Source: Pyronema omphalodes (taxonomy: Eukaryota > Ascomycota > Pezizomycetes > Pezizales > Pyronemataceae). From it: 64,000 nucleotides of DNA. The DNA lies in assembly GCA_024516155.1 (NCBI GenBank), contig JAJJXM010000073.1, positions 1-64,000 of the forward strand, given 5' to 3'. The number at the start of each line of letters is the position of its first letter. Position 1 is the stretch's first letter. Under the pieces are notes generated by a model that ran no database searches, was not told the origin of the DNA, and was given only the letters and a program-made list of their open reading frames with translations. The position numbers were made by a program, and so were the translations under genes. Shown piece after piece: positions 1 through 11,589 of the stretch.

Positions 1-323
1 TTCCTTAACTCCATTTCCACCATAGATTCCTTATGATTCTCCACCAACTGATCGACCAGGTTTTCTAGCTTCGTAAACTCGTCAAGCATCCGGTAGCATC
101 GACATTCCAAAGGTGACACTACATCGCATCTTCCGTCGCAGTAGGTATGTGGAGAGTGTCGAGCTGTAGTCGTAGGTAAGTTATGCATCTCTCTGAGGGT
201 TTTAATAGCAAGAAATTTGAGGCCGACAGAGTCCATAGCAGACTTGGGTAGGACGAGAGGCGAAAGACTCTCGATCGCGGGGGTTTGAACCAAAGGTCTG
301 AAAGGTTGTGAAGCAATAGTCAT
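1..323 (-). CDS. Unidentified protein, N-terminal part; gene runs off the left edge
   Basis: On the minus strand an ATG at 323-321 opens a frame that stays open for 107 codons to the window edge, so the C-terminus is missing. The N-terminal half is Pro/Ser/Thr-rich. A Cys-rich stretch follows (TYCDGRCDVVSPLECRCYR, about residues 65-83), and then an amphipathic helix rich in Leu, Glu and Asp (MLDEFTKLENLVDQLVENHK). I do not recognise the family. The Cys cluster followed by a helix could be a small metal-binding or disulphide module joined to a coiled coil, but that is inference. Unbroken coding sense to the edge and protein-like composition support a real gene. An intron inside the visible part is not needed. 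Another frame in the same stretch gives a 65-codon ORF (316-119, -), which I take to be a shadow. Confidence 0.6.
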   Translation of the reverse strand, partial: MTIASQPFRPLVQTPAIESLSPLVLPKSAMDSVGLKFLAIKTLREMHNLPTTTARHSPHTYCDGRCDVVSPLECRCYRMLDEFTKLENLVDQLVENHKESMVEMELR

Positions 324-2094
324 ACTTGAATGTTGAAAGTATAATGAAGTGTTTACCAAAATTTGTGCAAGTTCCAAGATGTTGACAGGTGATGGTGGCC
401 TGGGAGGAAGCAAACAGGTGGAGTGGTAGCTGATTGAGAAGAAGGACAGGTGCCTACGGTAAAGTTACCCACATTTAAAAAGCAATCCTCCATCCATCTA
501 TCGTTCACACTTGCAGAAAGACTTGGCACCCTGCTGCGTCATGAGCCGACAATTCTACGGCTGCGTCGGCCAGGAGACCTATATCATTGCAACACTCCAC
601 CATGCTCCATCTTTCCTGCCTATCTTTTCTCCTAACCCCAGCTATTTCTCAAAGTTTTTCAATGTGCCTTATTCATTAGCAATGAATTTATGAATCCTAA
701 GAACTAGTACGTTTCCTGTTCAAGCTCTGCTGTTGTTCGGGATGGTTCTGTGAGTGATCGATGTTATATTTCAAGACCCACTAGCTTGATGTCAGTGCTG
801 CAGATTGAAAGCGACATCAGACTATAGAAATGTCTTTTTCATTCCATATTATCTGCGCTGTTTTTTTTTTTTACTAATGCATTGCTGTTATAGGTAGTGA
901 ACATACAGTTATCACAGGAATTGGGCGAAGGGGGCGTGGCTCCAAATATCCGATAATGCTCGAGCATCATGTGCGTGCTCCGAACGGACACCACACCCAT
1001 TCTTGTCTATGGTTATTTCTGCCATTAAGGTTCAACCGTACACGATTTGCGCCAGCCCCACGGTTTTTTAGGACGTCTAATGCAGCATTCTATCGAAATA
1101 TTTTTCTTCTGTCAACAGCGTCATAAAGTTCTCAGAGTGTGTTGTCCTATATCACACAGCCATTCAGCCTGCATAAAGATTCGATATACATTTCCAAACA
1201 TATGACATCAAGGAATATGCGCAGTATTTGGTTGACTGTTGACTTAGGGACTCTTGGGAATTGTTTGAACACTTCATACCCATGGACCAATCCTTCCGAA
1301 TCTTATAAGTAGTTACACTACAGCAGGACGTCTATTCGGGCATGTTTCCTCCGATCCCCCCCCCTTGTACCCGCAAAAACATACCGAGCACTCCCGTGGA
1401 TCGCCGAATTTCTCCTTACAAGGCCATTTTCGTTTTTGCTTTTTAGCATTCCTTCCACAACTAATATTTTCTCTCCGAGGTCACCCGACAAAATGATATA
1501 TGTATCCTCTCGTGCCGCCATTACTCTGCCTAATTTCTATGGTCCCTCAAATTTACTTATTCAGAATCATCGCATCACGCTTTAGAAAACATTTCAGCTT
1601 AGGTACCAACTGTTTTGATTTGCATCTCAACCCTCCCTAAGACTAAGTATGGCAAAACTAATATAAGCCCATAAACCCCTTACGTCATCCATCACCAGGA
1701 GTAGTCGTCACAATAAAGATGACCCCAATCTCCCTTCACCGTTGCTAGAACCCGGCTAACTTTCGGTTTTGGTAGTTTGATCGGACGCATCTACCCCGCA
1801 ACCCCAACTGTGATCGGACAACGGCGGAAAAAAGTACGAGATAACAAGCTAAACGCCGGTTGTTACGGTTTCGCCGAGAGAATTATCCAATAAAAAAAAT
1901 TAAGCTATTTGGCCATCCGGCCTTCTGCGATGATCAAGACTTTCAAGGGAACCGGCGCAGTTTTACGACAATCAAGATTGATACCCAAGCAAATCCAGGT
2001 AAAGATGAGGTGGATTTCAAATTGGTGATTGTGAGCATCATGACGTCAAAATATCTACCATGACGAAGATCACCTTTGTGGCGCGAATATTGAC
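324..2094. other. Intergenic, no supported gene
   Basis: About 1.8 kb lies between two minus-strand genes. It should hold the promoter of the left-edge gene (about 324-700) and the 3' end of the 2095-3034 gene. The only open frames are short (60-67 codons), overlap one another in several frames and lack splice partners. I see no RNA gene or mobile element. Confidence 0.6.
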
Positions 2095-3034
2095 TCATCT
2101 CTTGTGAGCATTGTCATAGAGATCCTCAACCTCAATGGGCGTCAGGGGTACGACTGTCAATGGTCGTGATGAACTATTCTCACCGAAGTGGAGGTTGGAC
2201 ATGTAGGCGTCACTCCGGAGGACGCTAGACATGGCATACGGCATGGCTGCATCGCGGAAGAGTGGAAGCGCGGGTGCGGATAACATACGGAATGAAGCCC
2301 GGCGTCGTCGCATATGACCGGAACTCGATGCGGAGCAAAGTACAACCATTAAGGAGAGCAATATAATAAACGAGGGAATTATGCGAGTGATTCGCGATTC
2401 CTCATGGACAGGAGTCGTAACTTGCTCCACATGGGAGTTATTCGACAAAAGTTGCTCCCGAAGTCTCGCAGAATGATGTATGGAAAAATCTGGTAGATAC
2501 TGATCACCACTGCTAGTTTCTACATCTTCGCTTGTTGCTACTATACTCCGATGTCGTATATGAGGCGGAGGAGTAACGGGTTGTTGAGATATTTTGAGGC
2601 ACGCTGGGGTCGATTCTTTGTCCTATTATCGTGGGGTTAGCTGCAGGAAGATCAAGCTCCAAGAGCATGGCAGTGGCAATTGTTACCTCCAATCCTTCAC
2701 AAAACATCCTGAAATCAAGCTCCCTCTGCCAAGCATCACCTCGAAGTGCCTTTTCGGAGACTCGAAAGCTCAGTGCAGCCCAAAACCATGTTGTTACCAC
2801 ACCTATTATGGTTCCGATAGCGAGGTTCTTGGCGCTCTCGAGGGATGGAATGATTTGCCCCAGTCTCACATTCCATATTAGGATCTGTATCTACTCTAAT
2901 GTAAGTGATAAGTTCCAAACTTTTGGGCGCTTATAGCCCCGCATGGAAGTGAAACTCACACGATGAAAGGTATTCTGTCTTCTTATCAAAGGTCTCTCCT
3001 CAACAAGCGGTAGCCAAGTGCCGGTTGTGTCCAT
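2095..3034 (-). CDS. Predicted membrane protein of unknown function, three exons, 268 aa
   Basis: I assembled this gene from splice signals: exons 3034-2960, 2890-2687 and 2622-2095. Intron 1 (2959-2891, 69 nt) begins GTGAGT and ends in TAG after a CTTAC branch site. Intron 2 (2686-2623, 64 nt) begins GTAACA and ends ATAATAG after CTAAC. Both introns lie in phase 0 and the 268-codon reading frame is unbroken. Exon 2 encodes a membrane segment (about residues 45-63, AIGTIIGVVTTWFWAALSF). It is followed by a motif with WQ, DFR, FC, a second Cys and a TPPP run (WQRELDFRMFCEG through PVTPPPHIRHR). Exon 3 holds a second hydrophobic segment (IIPSFIILLSLMVVLC) before a basic stretch and a long tail. 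The W..DFR.(F/Y)C...C...PPP pattern recalls fungal-specific membrane proteins of unknown function, from memory only. An extra 5' exon near 3260-3187, with a GTGAGT donor at 3186, is possible but its frame does not join this one. Confidence 0.72.
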
Positions 3035-5657
3035 GAGTTGTCGAATGCTTGCGGCCAAAGATTCACCACAGAAGGAAGCTCAGTGAATATTGTTGAAATC
3101 CAAATTAGGGCTTGATACCCGCGGCTAGTTGTAAGTAAGATGTCTATTTAAACGGGTTTACATGTGTTGGAAACTGCAGGACTCACTGGTTTCTGAGCTG
3201 CGAACTAAATGAGTAGATCTTATACGTGAAAATATAAGGCTGTCGACTGACTCGACTTCCTATAGAAAAAGTACTATTGATTTTATACAGGGTCCTTATT
3301 TTTGTTACGTTACTCGGATTCTCATCAGCTCTTCGGTATTGGTTATTCAAACGAATCTACAGCCTTCTTTCGCACCACAGTCGGCCGCTTCCTATGGAAT
3401 TCAGTGGGCGTTTTTGGAACTTTTATTTCTGGTTGCATAGCAGATCTATTATTGCACAAAAAGTAAATTCATCTAGAGTCATGGTATCGAACGCTGGGCA
3501 GACATAGCGCCTTGGATCAGCCGCGGCAGTTACGGAATCCTATTCTCGGTTACTAAGCATCGAGTGATGCACGAATGATTGAGTGATGTCTCATGAGGGT
3601 GTGTTGTCATGCAGCTCCAAGCTCAGCTTACCACTCGTCCGCGCAGGTATTTTACCATAACGAGCTCAATTTCCCATCAAATAAACGATTTTTAACTTAC
3701 TGAAATTCTACCACTGGGGTTTACAGAGGCGGTATATCGACTCTGACGCGTAAGGATACTGGTGGTCGGTACCTACTAGAATCTGTACTGGAAAGCTACA
3801 TAGCTACAGCCTTTGGTATACCATGTGCATTGTTTTCGAAACACCCAATCCCTCAATGTCGTTTTAAACTGAAACAACGACATCGAAACTGTCATCTCCG
3901 TTTTAACCTCCGGACGTTCGGAATATTATGCATATAATTTGATAACAAAATTTCAATGCCAATTTTATGTTTTTGAGCCTGAATATTTACGGAATTCCAA
4001 GTTCAAACTTCAGCCACCTCGGATTTCATGCCGGAGTACTTATTCATACATATGCAATGCAATGTAAAGAAGTATTTAATCCACTTCGAGCGCATATCTG
4101 AACTACTTCTTTGGGAATGAAAGATACTGCCGACTGTTGGTTTAAACTTTGTCATACTCCGATATTAATGATGGATTGTAAGTGAGACAATCTAGAAGAA
4201 TATTAGAAATGGATACATGGTTCCCGAGTTTCCAGTACTTGGATGTCTCATTGGTGCGCGCAATTTGCAAGACTGTTGGGATTTATTCAACTTAACATTT
4301 TAACCGCTAGCGTATTGCGGGGGACTTCTGATGGGCGACACTTATGGTGCCTGTATTCAATTGGACTTGCGGCCAGGAACAGTCGCAATGACGGGGAGGT
4401 GAGAGGGGCAGTCAACGATGTCTTCCGGGCAAGGGTTGATAACTTCCTATTATGACGTTAGTTTGTGGGGATAACTAGCGTCGAAAGTAAGCTGGCTGCT
4501 AGGGACCTGGGGTTAGCTGGGGTAACGTTCGTCGTCGAGCATTCGGCATCGCCCGAAGAAAATCGACTATTTCCTCAAGTAGCATAGACTAACCAGCATT
4601 CTTCCGAGGAAGGCACTGCTCCATAACCATCGGAGAAACATTTCGGCATGCATCTTCCTTACAGACGCCGCGGACATATGGTGCCATACCCCACATCGGC
4701 GAAGGATTTCTCCGCAAATTATCCCCCAGACTCTTCAGATAAGCCATTTAGTGTGCATATCGACAATTCCACTGTATTGAGCCATATATGTATCCCGAGG
4801 ACGGAAGGAAGCTGCTTGCATGCAAAAAGAAACATGCAAATTGACATCTGCACTGGCGAGGCGGCCGGTACGGATACCCCGCAAGCCTGTGTATCACCAT
4901 ACATAGCAGCCATATTCATAAAGTCGTCCATCAGCCAAATTAATGCTTGTTTCTCAGCAGAATCGCATATTAGTTGCATGGATTTAACTTTACCGCACGT
5001 GGCAATATATAAGCATGGCCGATGTTTTCATGTTTCTTTGTACAATTTTCGTCTCCGTTTGGACTTTCGAGGATATCAGGGATATGGAAAGGTTACACCT
5101 CACTTACCTATGTACGAGGGATTTTCAGGAGTTAAAATTCAATGGGCACACTGACATATGGTGAAATTGAATGTTTTTTGACGGGGAATGTTCAAACTTA
5201 CGGAATCTCCGTACTTGTATGTATGGCATCTGAATTCATGTGTATGTAAGTTATGGTTACCTACTAGTTCGCAAGCCATGGATCGAAGTGCATGCAGATT
5301 GAAGGACCAGGAAAAAAAAACCGTTCCTTGATAGGCAGGGTTCTACATATGGTGTTACCATTATCCTGATATCATATGTATGTACATGTGTACATACCTT
5401 CCCGGTTGGTTCATGCGCATCGCCCGGCGGAGCTGAATCCCGTTCTGGCACGTCTGAATCTTGCTCGAAATTAGATGTGCCTGTGGTCGCGACGTGACGG
5501 AGCTTTGCCGACTACATAGTACTTGTGAAAGGTTCTTTTGCCGGCGACTGGTGACGGGTTATTGAGCAGGTGTATAAATCAGGTACATCCCCCACCGCGA
5601 CGTGGAGATTCAATTGCTGCGCCTTCACTTCCATCGAAGGAATTGCGATCATCAACA
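3035..5657. other. Intergenic; no convincing gene
   Basis: The spacer lies between divergently transcribed genes. It holds a possible intron-like stretch on the minus strand (GTGAGT donor at 3186, TAG acceptor at 3125) joining frames of unknown meaning. It also holds one plus-strand ATG frame of 168 codons at 4648-5154, with no recognisable domain and a sizeable open frame opposite it. The last 300 bases should contain the alpha-glucosidase promoter. I saw no clear TATA box. Confidence 0.5.
4648..5154 (+). CDS. Doubtful hypothetical ORF, 168 aa
   Basis: An ATG-initiated frame without introns. The product is unrecognised, has scattered Cys and His residues and shows no signal peptide or membrane segment. 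Composition and codon choice resemble the surrounding noncoding DNA more than the nearby strongly biased alpha-glucosidase. An 86-codon frame lies opposite. I keep it only because it is the longest frame in a 2.6-kb spacer. It is more likely chance or a relic than a gene. Confidence 0.18.
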   Translation: MHLPYRRRGHMVPYPTSAKDFSANYPPDSSDKPFSVHIDNSTVLSHICIPRTEGSCLHAKRNMQIDICTGEAAGTDTPQACVSPYIAAIFIKSSISQINACFSAESHISCMDLTLPHVAIYKHGRCFHVSLYNFRLRLDFRGYQGYGKVTPHLPMYEGFSGVKIQWAH

Positions 5658-8419
5658 ATGTGGGGATCTAAGTTGAAGAGCCTTGCGCTCGCTATTTCGC
5701 TTCTTTCTCCTCCTGCTATTGCTGGTCTTACTCCTGGCACTGAGAAGTGCAAAGGATACTCGGCTGCTAATGTCCAGAAGACTGACTCTGGGTTAAGCGC
5801 TGACCTTACTTTAATTGGTTCTGGTTGTGCTATCTATGGAGAGGATTTGAAGCAATTGAAGCTGGAGGTTAACTACGACACCGGTGAGTTTTCTGGTTTG
5901 CTTGAAGACCTAGGAATTTGTTTCTGATAATAATAAAAATAGAGAAACGCCTTCACGTCAAGATTATCGACCCCAACAATCAGCGTTACGAGGTTCCTAA
6001 CTTCACCCTCCCCCGTCCCGAGGAGTCCCACGTTAAGGCCGACCATGCCGACATTCAATTCGAGCTCCAGGAGCAGCCCTTTGCTTTCGCCGTCTCTCGC
6101 AAGTCCACCGGCGAGAAGCTATTCCAAACTGATGGAGCCTTCATCTACGAGGACCAGTACATACGTATTGCTACCAAGCTTGCTAAAGACCCTGCGGTCT
6201 ATGGATTGGGAGAGCACACTTCTTCTTTCAAGCTCCCAACGACAAACTACATTCGCACTCTTTGGAACCGTGATGCTTATGGAGTCCCTGATAACTCCAA
6301 CTTGTACTCCGCTCACCCAATCTACTTTGAGCACCGTGAGACGGGAACTCATGGTGTCTTCCTTGTCAATTCCAACGGTATGGATATCAAGATTGATAAT
6401 GAGGTTTTGGAGTACAACATCATTGGAGGAATTCTCGACTTTTACTTCTTCGCCGGTCCTACCCCCGCCAACGTAGCTTCTCAGTACGCTGAGGTCGTCG
6501 GTCTTCCTGCTCTCCCAGCATTCTGGGGACTTGGATCTCACCAATGCCGTTACGGATACCGTGACTGGATCGACGTTGCTGAGGTTATCGCCAACTACAG
6601 CGCCGCCGCTATTCCCCTCGAGACCATGTGGACCGATATCGACTACATGTACAACCGTTGGGTTTTCACTCTTGACCCTGAGCGCTTCCCTCTTGACAAG
6701 ATGCGCCAAATTGTCGATAACTTGCACAAGAACGACCAGAAGTACATTATGATGATTGACCCCGCGGTTGCCTACCAGCCCTACCCCTCCTTCCAGCGTG
6801 GAGTTGAGAAGGGAATTTTCCTCAAGGAGGCCAATGGAGATATTCACAAGGGAGTCGTCTGGCCCGGTGTTACCGCTTTCCCCGACTGGTTCCACCCTAA
6901 CACCACCGAGTATTGGACTGATGAGTTTGCCCGTTTCTTCAATGCTGAAAACGGTGTCGACATTGATGGTTCTTGGATTGATATGAATGAGCCCGCCAAC
7001 TTCTGCTCCTACCCTTGCACCGACCCCGAGGCTGAGGCTATTGCTCAGCATATGCCTCCTGCTCGTCTCCCTGTTCGTGAACCTTCTGGCCCTGTTCCTG
7101 GTTTCCCCGAGACCCAGACGTCCCAGCAGAAATCTGTCAAGGCTCGTTCCGTTGTCAAAGCTCGCTCCTCCGTGAAGGCCCGCTCCTCCGTGAAGGCCCG
7201 CTCCTCCTTAAAGGCCCGTTCCTTCGGTGTTGCCGTCAAGATGTTCAAGTCCCTCCCTAGGATCACCAAACGTGCTGCTCCTAAAAGGAACCTCATTAAC
7301 CCTCCTTATGCCATCAAGAATGACGTTCCTAACGGACTTTCTGACCGCACTGTCCACACAGACATTGTCCACGCTGATGGACACGTCGAGTATGATGTTC
7401 ACAACCTTTATGGAACCTCCATGTCTACAGCAACCTACAATGCCATGCTCTCTCGCCGTCCCGGAAAGCGACCATTCATCATCACTCGCTCGACCTTTGC
7501 CGGTGCCGGGCACAAAGTCGGAAAGTGGCTCGGAGACAACTTATCCACCTGGCACCACTATCGCAACTCGATTTCCGGAGTTCTTCAATTCAACTCCATT
7601 TACCAAATCCCCCTCGTCGGTGCCGACGTTTGCGGATTTGGAGGAAACACGACTGAAACTCTTTGCGCACGTTGGACTGCCCTTGGAGCCTTCGCCCCAT
7701 TCTACCGCAACCACAACGGTGACACTTCTATCTCCCAAGAACCCTACCGCTGGCCTCTAGCAGCCTCCGCCGCCCGTAAATCCATCAGCATCCGTTACTC
7801 CCTCCTAGACTACCTCTACACAGCTCTCTGGCGTCAATCCACCACCGGAGTCCCCTCCCTCTCCCCTCTCTGGTTCCATTATCCCCAAGATAAAAAACTC
7901 TGGGGTATGGACCTCCAATACTTCTACGGGCCCTCTATTGTCGTCGCTCCTGTAACCGCCGAAAATTCCACCTCCGTAGATATCTACCTCCCCCAGGATA
8001 TCTGGTATGATTTCCACACTCACCAGCCTGTTAAACCTGGTAACCAAACCCTCACCAACGTCGCTTTTGACGAAATTCCCCTTTTCATCCGCGGCGGTTC
8101 TATCCTACCGATCAGGAAATCCGCTGGTGCAATGACTACCACAGAAGTCAGAAAACGGGACTTTGAACTCTTGATTGTGCCGGATGCGAAAGGTGAGGCG
8201 AAGGGTGAACTTTATATTGATGATGGTGAAAGCTTGGTTCCGGGTGAGGTTACTCATGTCGAGTTCGAGTATGGGAAGGGGAAGTTGAAGGCGAAGGGAA
8301 AGTATGGATTTAGGAGTGGGGTTAAGGTTGCGGGCATCAAGGTACTTGGGGGGAAGAAGATGGTTAGGCAGAAGGAGGTTGTGGTGGCACTGGAAAAGGA
8401 TTTTGTGGCGGATTGTTAA
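5658..8419 (+). CDS. Secreted GH31 alpha-glucosidase (maltase type), two exons, 900 aa
   Basis: It hydrolyses terminal alpha-1,4-linked glucose from maltose and malto-oligosaccharides outside the cell. Exon 1 is 5658-5883, the intron 5884-5942 (GTGAGT...ATAG, 59 nt) and exon 2 5943-8419. The N-terminus (MWGSKLKSLALAISLLSPPAIAG) is a signal peptide, which fixes the start. The catalytic barrel carries the GH31 nucleophile motif GSWIDMNEPANF (Asp422) and the acid/base motif KWLGDNLSTW (Asp607). The YGLGEHTSSFKLP and LWNRDAYGVPD segments also fit fungal maltase-type GH31 enzymes. The length of about 900 aa is usual for the group. Codon use is strongly biased to C/G-ending codons in exon 2, as in highly expressed fungal genes. 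An unusual basic insert (residues 474-503) of five KARS hexapeptides follows the nucleophile region, with Lys-Arg pairs just after it at 518-519 and 523-524. Fungal enzymes of this family are often processed into two chains in this region, so maturation by a Kex2-like protease is plausible (inference). Confidence 0.95.
7136..7225 (+). repeat. In-frame tandem repeat encoding five KARS hexapeptides
   Basis: Five consecutive 18-bp units encode (V/L)KARS(V/S/F) within the alpha-glucosidase. Two neighbouring units are identical at the DNA level (GTGAAGGCCCGCTCCTCC) and the outer ones have diverged, which fits expansion by slippage or unequal exchange. The units add a strongly basic stretch that the enzyme fold does not require. 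Confidence 0.9.
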
Positions 8420-9193
8420 AGGGTTAGATTGTATATATATGTATGGATATGGATATATAAGAATGGGTGGGATGATTAATGAGATTATGGATAATGTTCT
8501 TTAAGATGCCTAGAAATCTATGTATCATTGTTTAGTCATGATTCTGTTAACTGAAGTTATGGGAGGCAACTGTAATCCTGGCTTGATCTGTTAACGACGC
8601 GCAACCCCTAACTAAACCCTCCCAGTATATATCATAGGCAAGCCCCACAATCTTGAGTTCCATAGAATTGATACTGTTTCAACAGACTGAATATATACAT
8701 GATAACCCATAACCCATAACCCATAGCCTATAACCTATCGCCGGCCATTCAACACCTGCTTTTAAATCATGGCTTATCACTCCATCTCCTTTGCAGAGGT
8801 AAAATCATAGTCACCCGCACAAAAGGTTTAGGATTCAAGATTCAAGATCCAGAATTATAAATGATAAATCCTCTTTTTCTTTATTCTGGATACACTATTT
8901 CCTTTCTTTGCTTCATCGCCACTTTCGCACTCTATATACCAAAACCTATACCCCATACCTCGTACCTCATAACTCATGACTCATAACCCAGTGCCGAACC
9001 CCAGCCTTAAAGATTTCTCGTTATTTATATCTTCATGTATTGCAATGATAAAAGTCCAAGTCGCCAAGGAAGATACTTTTTGATTCATTTACGGATTCTA
9101 CTCTAACGATAAAGAACCCTGTCTCGCTAACCATGCACACCAACGCTTCCTGATTAGGGCAGTCCCTACTTTTCAACCTCTAATCTGACATGA
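8420..9193. other. Convergent 3' spacer with CATAACC-type degenerate repeats
   Basis: The spacer lies between the 3' ends of the alpha-glucosidase and the F-box-like gene. At 8697-8740 and 8940-8992 there are imperfect 7-8 bp tandem copies of ATAACCC/CATAACC. These differ from the TTAGGG/CCCTAA telomere unit and look like simple low-complexity DNA. No gene is seen. Confidence 0.7.
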
Positions 9194-10267
9194 CTAACTA
9201 GGCGAGAAATCATACACCAACCCCGTGAAACCCGGGCTTTTCCCCTGGAAGTAAACACGATAAATAAACTCATTATCCCTCCTAATAAACTTCGGTTCTT
9301 TCAACATCACATCGCATCTCCACATCTCTTTCTTTTCCTTAGAATGAAACCGTACCATCATCTTCCGAGAACTCTTTTCCACGTCTCTAAAGCCCAGAAG
9401 TCTAACACCGTCTTTTGAAAGCTGTGGTTGAAATTGAGAAATCCCCGTGAAGCATCGTGATGTTTTTCCCATTTGGACATACGCCTCCGGTTCCAAAAAA
9501 TCACAAATCTCCCTCCAGATCTCGAGTGGAACTTTTCCCCTATCAAAGCCCTCTGGAACAATTACCTCGGGAGACATGATTTTCTGTAGGACTCTGAAAC
9601 CCTCCACATTTGGTTTCCCATTTTCCAACACCGAGATGCATTCTGTCACCCTAATCTCCCCCTCCTTAACCTTCACCAAAACCACATGTCGAATAGAAAA
9701 CAACACCGCCTCGAAATCCTGCACTCCATCTTTCTCCGCCCTTTCAAGCGCCATTGATACCGCAATATTCAAATCCTCCTTCTGCATAAGCCTATTCCAA
9801 ATCACCACCAGCGTTTTTCTACCCCGCCAAAATACTGTCGGTGCACAAGGCCATTCCCGGGCAATATCAATGGAGCTTCGTGATGAACCACAGTTTCGGG
9901 AATCTGTAGATCGGAGAAATTTGAAGCTGCCCCAGGTCGCTAGGTTTAGGATACTGAGGGCGATGGTTCGGAAGAAGGAGGAGGAGTTGGGAACGTGAAG
10001 TTCGAGATTGGATTGTTGGAGATGAACCCAGAAGATACGGCAGAAGTCGCGGAAGAGGTGGGTTTGGAGGATTGCTCGGGGGGATGGTGGGGTTGGTTCT
10101 GGGATGGCAAGAGGATGTAGCGTGTGGGGTGGTGAGAATCGTGGTTGTGGTTGCGCCTGCGGGTTTGGTAGTTTCGGATTCATGACGAGGTGTGGAGGTG
10201 GGTTAAGGTTTGAGGAAGTGTCGTCATGCCTCAATTCGGAAGATTCTAGTTCCTGGATTCGAGCCAT
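9194..10267 (-). CDS. F-box-like domain protein, 357 aa
   Basis: A single-exon frame with an ATG at 10267-10265. The open frame continues nine codons upstream to a non-ATG codon, so a short 5' exon is possible. The N-terminus has a Leu/Glu helix (MARIQELESSEL) and a Pro-rich linker (about residues 22-70). A conserved-looking helical region follows (residues about 72-130, with RDFCRIFWVHLQQ). Near residues 246-275 a degenerate F-box-like motif occurs (VPLEIWREICDFLEPEAYVQ, then GKTSRCF). It resembles the fungal pattern LPxEIWxxIxxFLxPxD with a downstream TSR. F-box proteins recruit substrates to SCF ubiquitin ligases through Skp1. Here that role is inferred from the motif alone, and the motif's C-terminal position is unusual. 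The gene converges on the alpha-glucosidase gene. No regulation is evident. Confidence 0.72.
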   Translation of the reverse strand: MARIQELESSELRHDDTSSNLNPPPHLVMNPKLPNPQAQPQPRFSPPHTLHPLAIPEPTPPSPRAILQTHLFRDFCRIFWVHLQQSNLELHVPNSSSFFRTIALSILNLATWGSFKFLRSTDSRNCGSSRSSIDIAREWPCAPTVFWRGRKTLVVIWNRLMQKEDLNIAVSMALERAEKDGVQDFEAVLFSIRHVVLVKVKEGEIRVTECISVLENGKPNVEGFRVLQKIMSPEVIVPEGFDRGKVPLEIWREICDFLEPEAYVQMGKTSRCFTGISQFQPQLSKDGVRLLGFRDVEKSSRKMMVRFHSKEKKEMWRCDVMLKEPKFIRRDNEFIYRVYFQGKSPGFTGLVYDFSPS

Positions 10268-10408
10268 GAGCTTGTCTGTAGTTTCAAGGGTCAAAATCTC
10301 GAGTCAGTGCGGCCCAGGGAATGGAAGATGGAGTTAAAACTTCCCGTAGCTTATAACCATCCAAGTGCAGTTGAAGTGAATTTTTAAAGGCTGAGTTTTT
10401 TGAGTTTC

Positions 10409-10428
10409 CCTGCCTGCCTGCCTGCCTG
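10409..10428. repeat. (CCTG)5 microsatellite
   Basis: Five perfect CCTG units upstream of the F-box-like gene, within its likely promoter. Confidence 0.95.
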
Positions 10429-11589
10429 TTGTGAAAGATGAAAAAATAAATAAAGTTGAACACGGTGGAGGTCAGGCGCACTTTGCATACATATGGATAC
10501 TGAATCGATGCAGTGGAATGAAACATGCAGGAAAACTATGGATGCATCGGGGGTTGGTTAGACACACGCATGGCGTTACGATTTGCGTAGCTGTGATGCG
10601 TTGCATCGTCCGTTATTGGTTACTCGGCATCGACGAGTCACCAGTTGTGATCCCGAGTTGTCACACGGCGTTGAACAGGGATATGTTCGGCATCCCGATG
10701 GATTGTGACAAATACCTCCTAGGGGTCATCATTTGACGTTGGGTTATATGGATACAGCCATGGCGTGATATTTCCAATGAGAAAGCCACCAGAAGGAGGA
10801 AGGGATTGATGAAATTTGAAATAATGGTAGGTAAAGAAGTCTGAACCGGCGTATACGTTGATTGGTTCTGTTTAATTGATTGATTTTATCATTCGGTCGC
10901 TGTACAATGAAAAGGTTTATCTGAGCAATAGAAGACAAGAATCATAGGTCCTTTACAGACGAAATGGGTAGGGCTAGCCATTGTGAAAGATAAAGAATGG
11001 AAGGATTTAGGAAGGCCTAGAATCAGGATCAGTAGGTATCCATGACCCTGCTCTATCCGTGGGAAATGTGTGGAATACTTTGCGAGCCTGTTCTAGCCTT
11101 TGAGATGCACAACGGACCGCCATGAGTATCTCCATCCTTGGTCATGGTATCTGGTGTTACCTGGTTTCACTTTTGCCCCCTGCTACGCCCGTCTTTCAAG
11201 AATCACTTGTAGTTGAGCTGTCCTATCAACGGTTGAATTCCCCTGTATGATAGCATTAAGTGGTGTGATACGAAGGTCTAGAAGAAACACAAAACGCTGT
11301 TACATTTGTTGGTGCGCCCGTTAATCAGTCTCTGGTTTGTACATGACTATATATCACAATGCGTGACTTTTACATGTAACTATTTGACAGAAATATGAGA
11401 TAGAAGAATACTTTGAGATGATTGAATTCTTGCCTCTTTTACAGAAGGATAGGATATAGATCTTCTTTACACTTCGGACAACTATTTTCCGACATCATTA
11501 CCTCTTGGCCGCAAGGTTTCCCAAGATAGGCTGTGCCGAAGAATCATGCCGCGGTATTGAATGTTTATAGTCCTTCAGATACTGATAAA

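Noticed and set aside
3277..3507. Hydrophobic plus-strand frame with RFWNFYFW, reminiscent of wax-synthase-like motifs
   Set aside because: The similarity is only a few aromatic residues. A minus-strand splice-linked frame occupies the same region, and no neighbouring exon fits.
4719..4979. 86-codon minus-strand frame opposite the doubtful 4648-5154 ORF
   Set aside because: Neither strand shows domains or splice partners. It was kept only as a reason for doubt about the plus-strand call.
6119..7760. Long frames opposite and across the alpha-glucosidase (310 aa minus, 177 aa plus)
   Set aside because: They are shadows caused by the strong C/G third-position bias of the real gene.
8697..8992. 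Possible interstitial telomere repeats (ATAACCC-like)
   Set aside because: The unit is CATAACC/ATAACCC with many variants, not the CCCTAA unit, and has no phase over more than three or four copies. It is simple low-complexity DNA.
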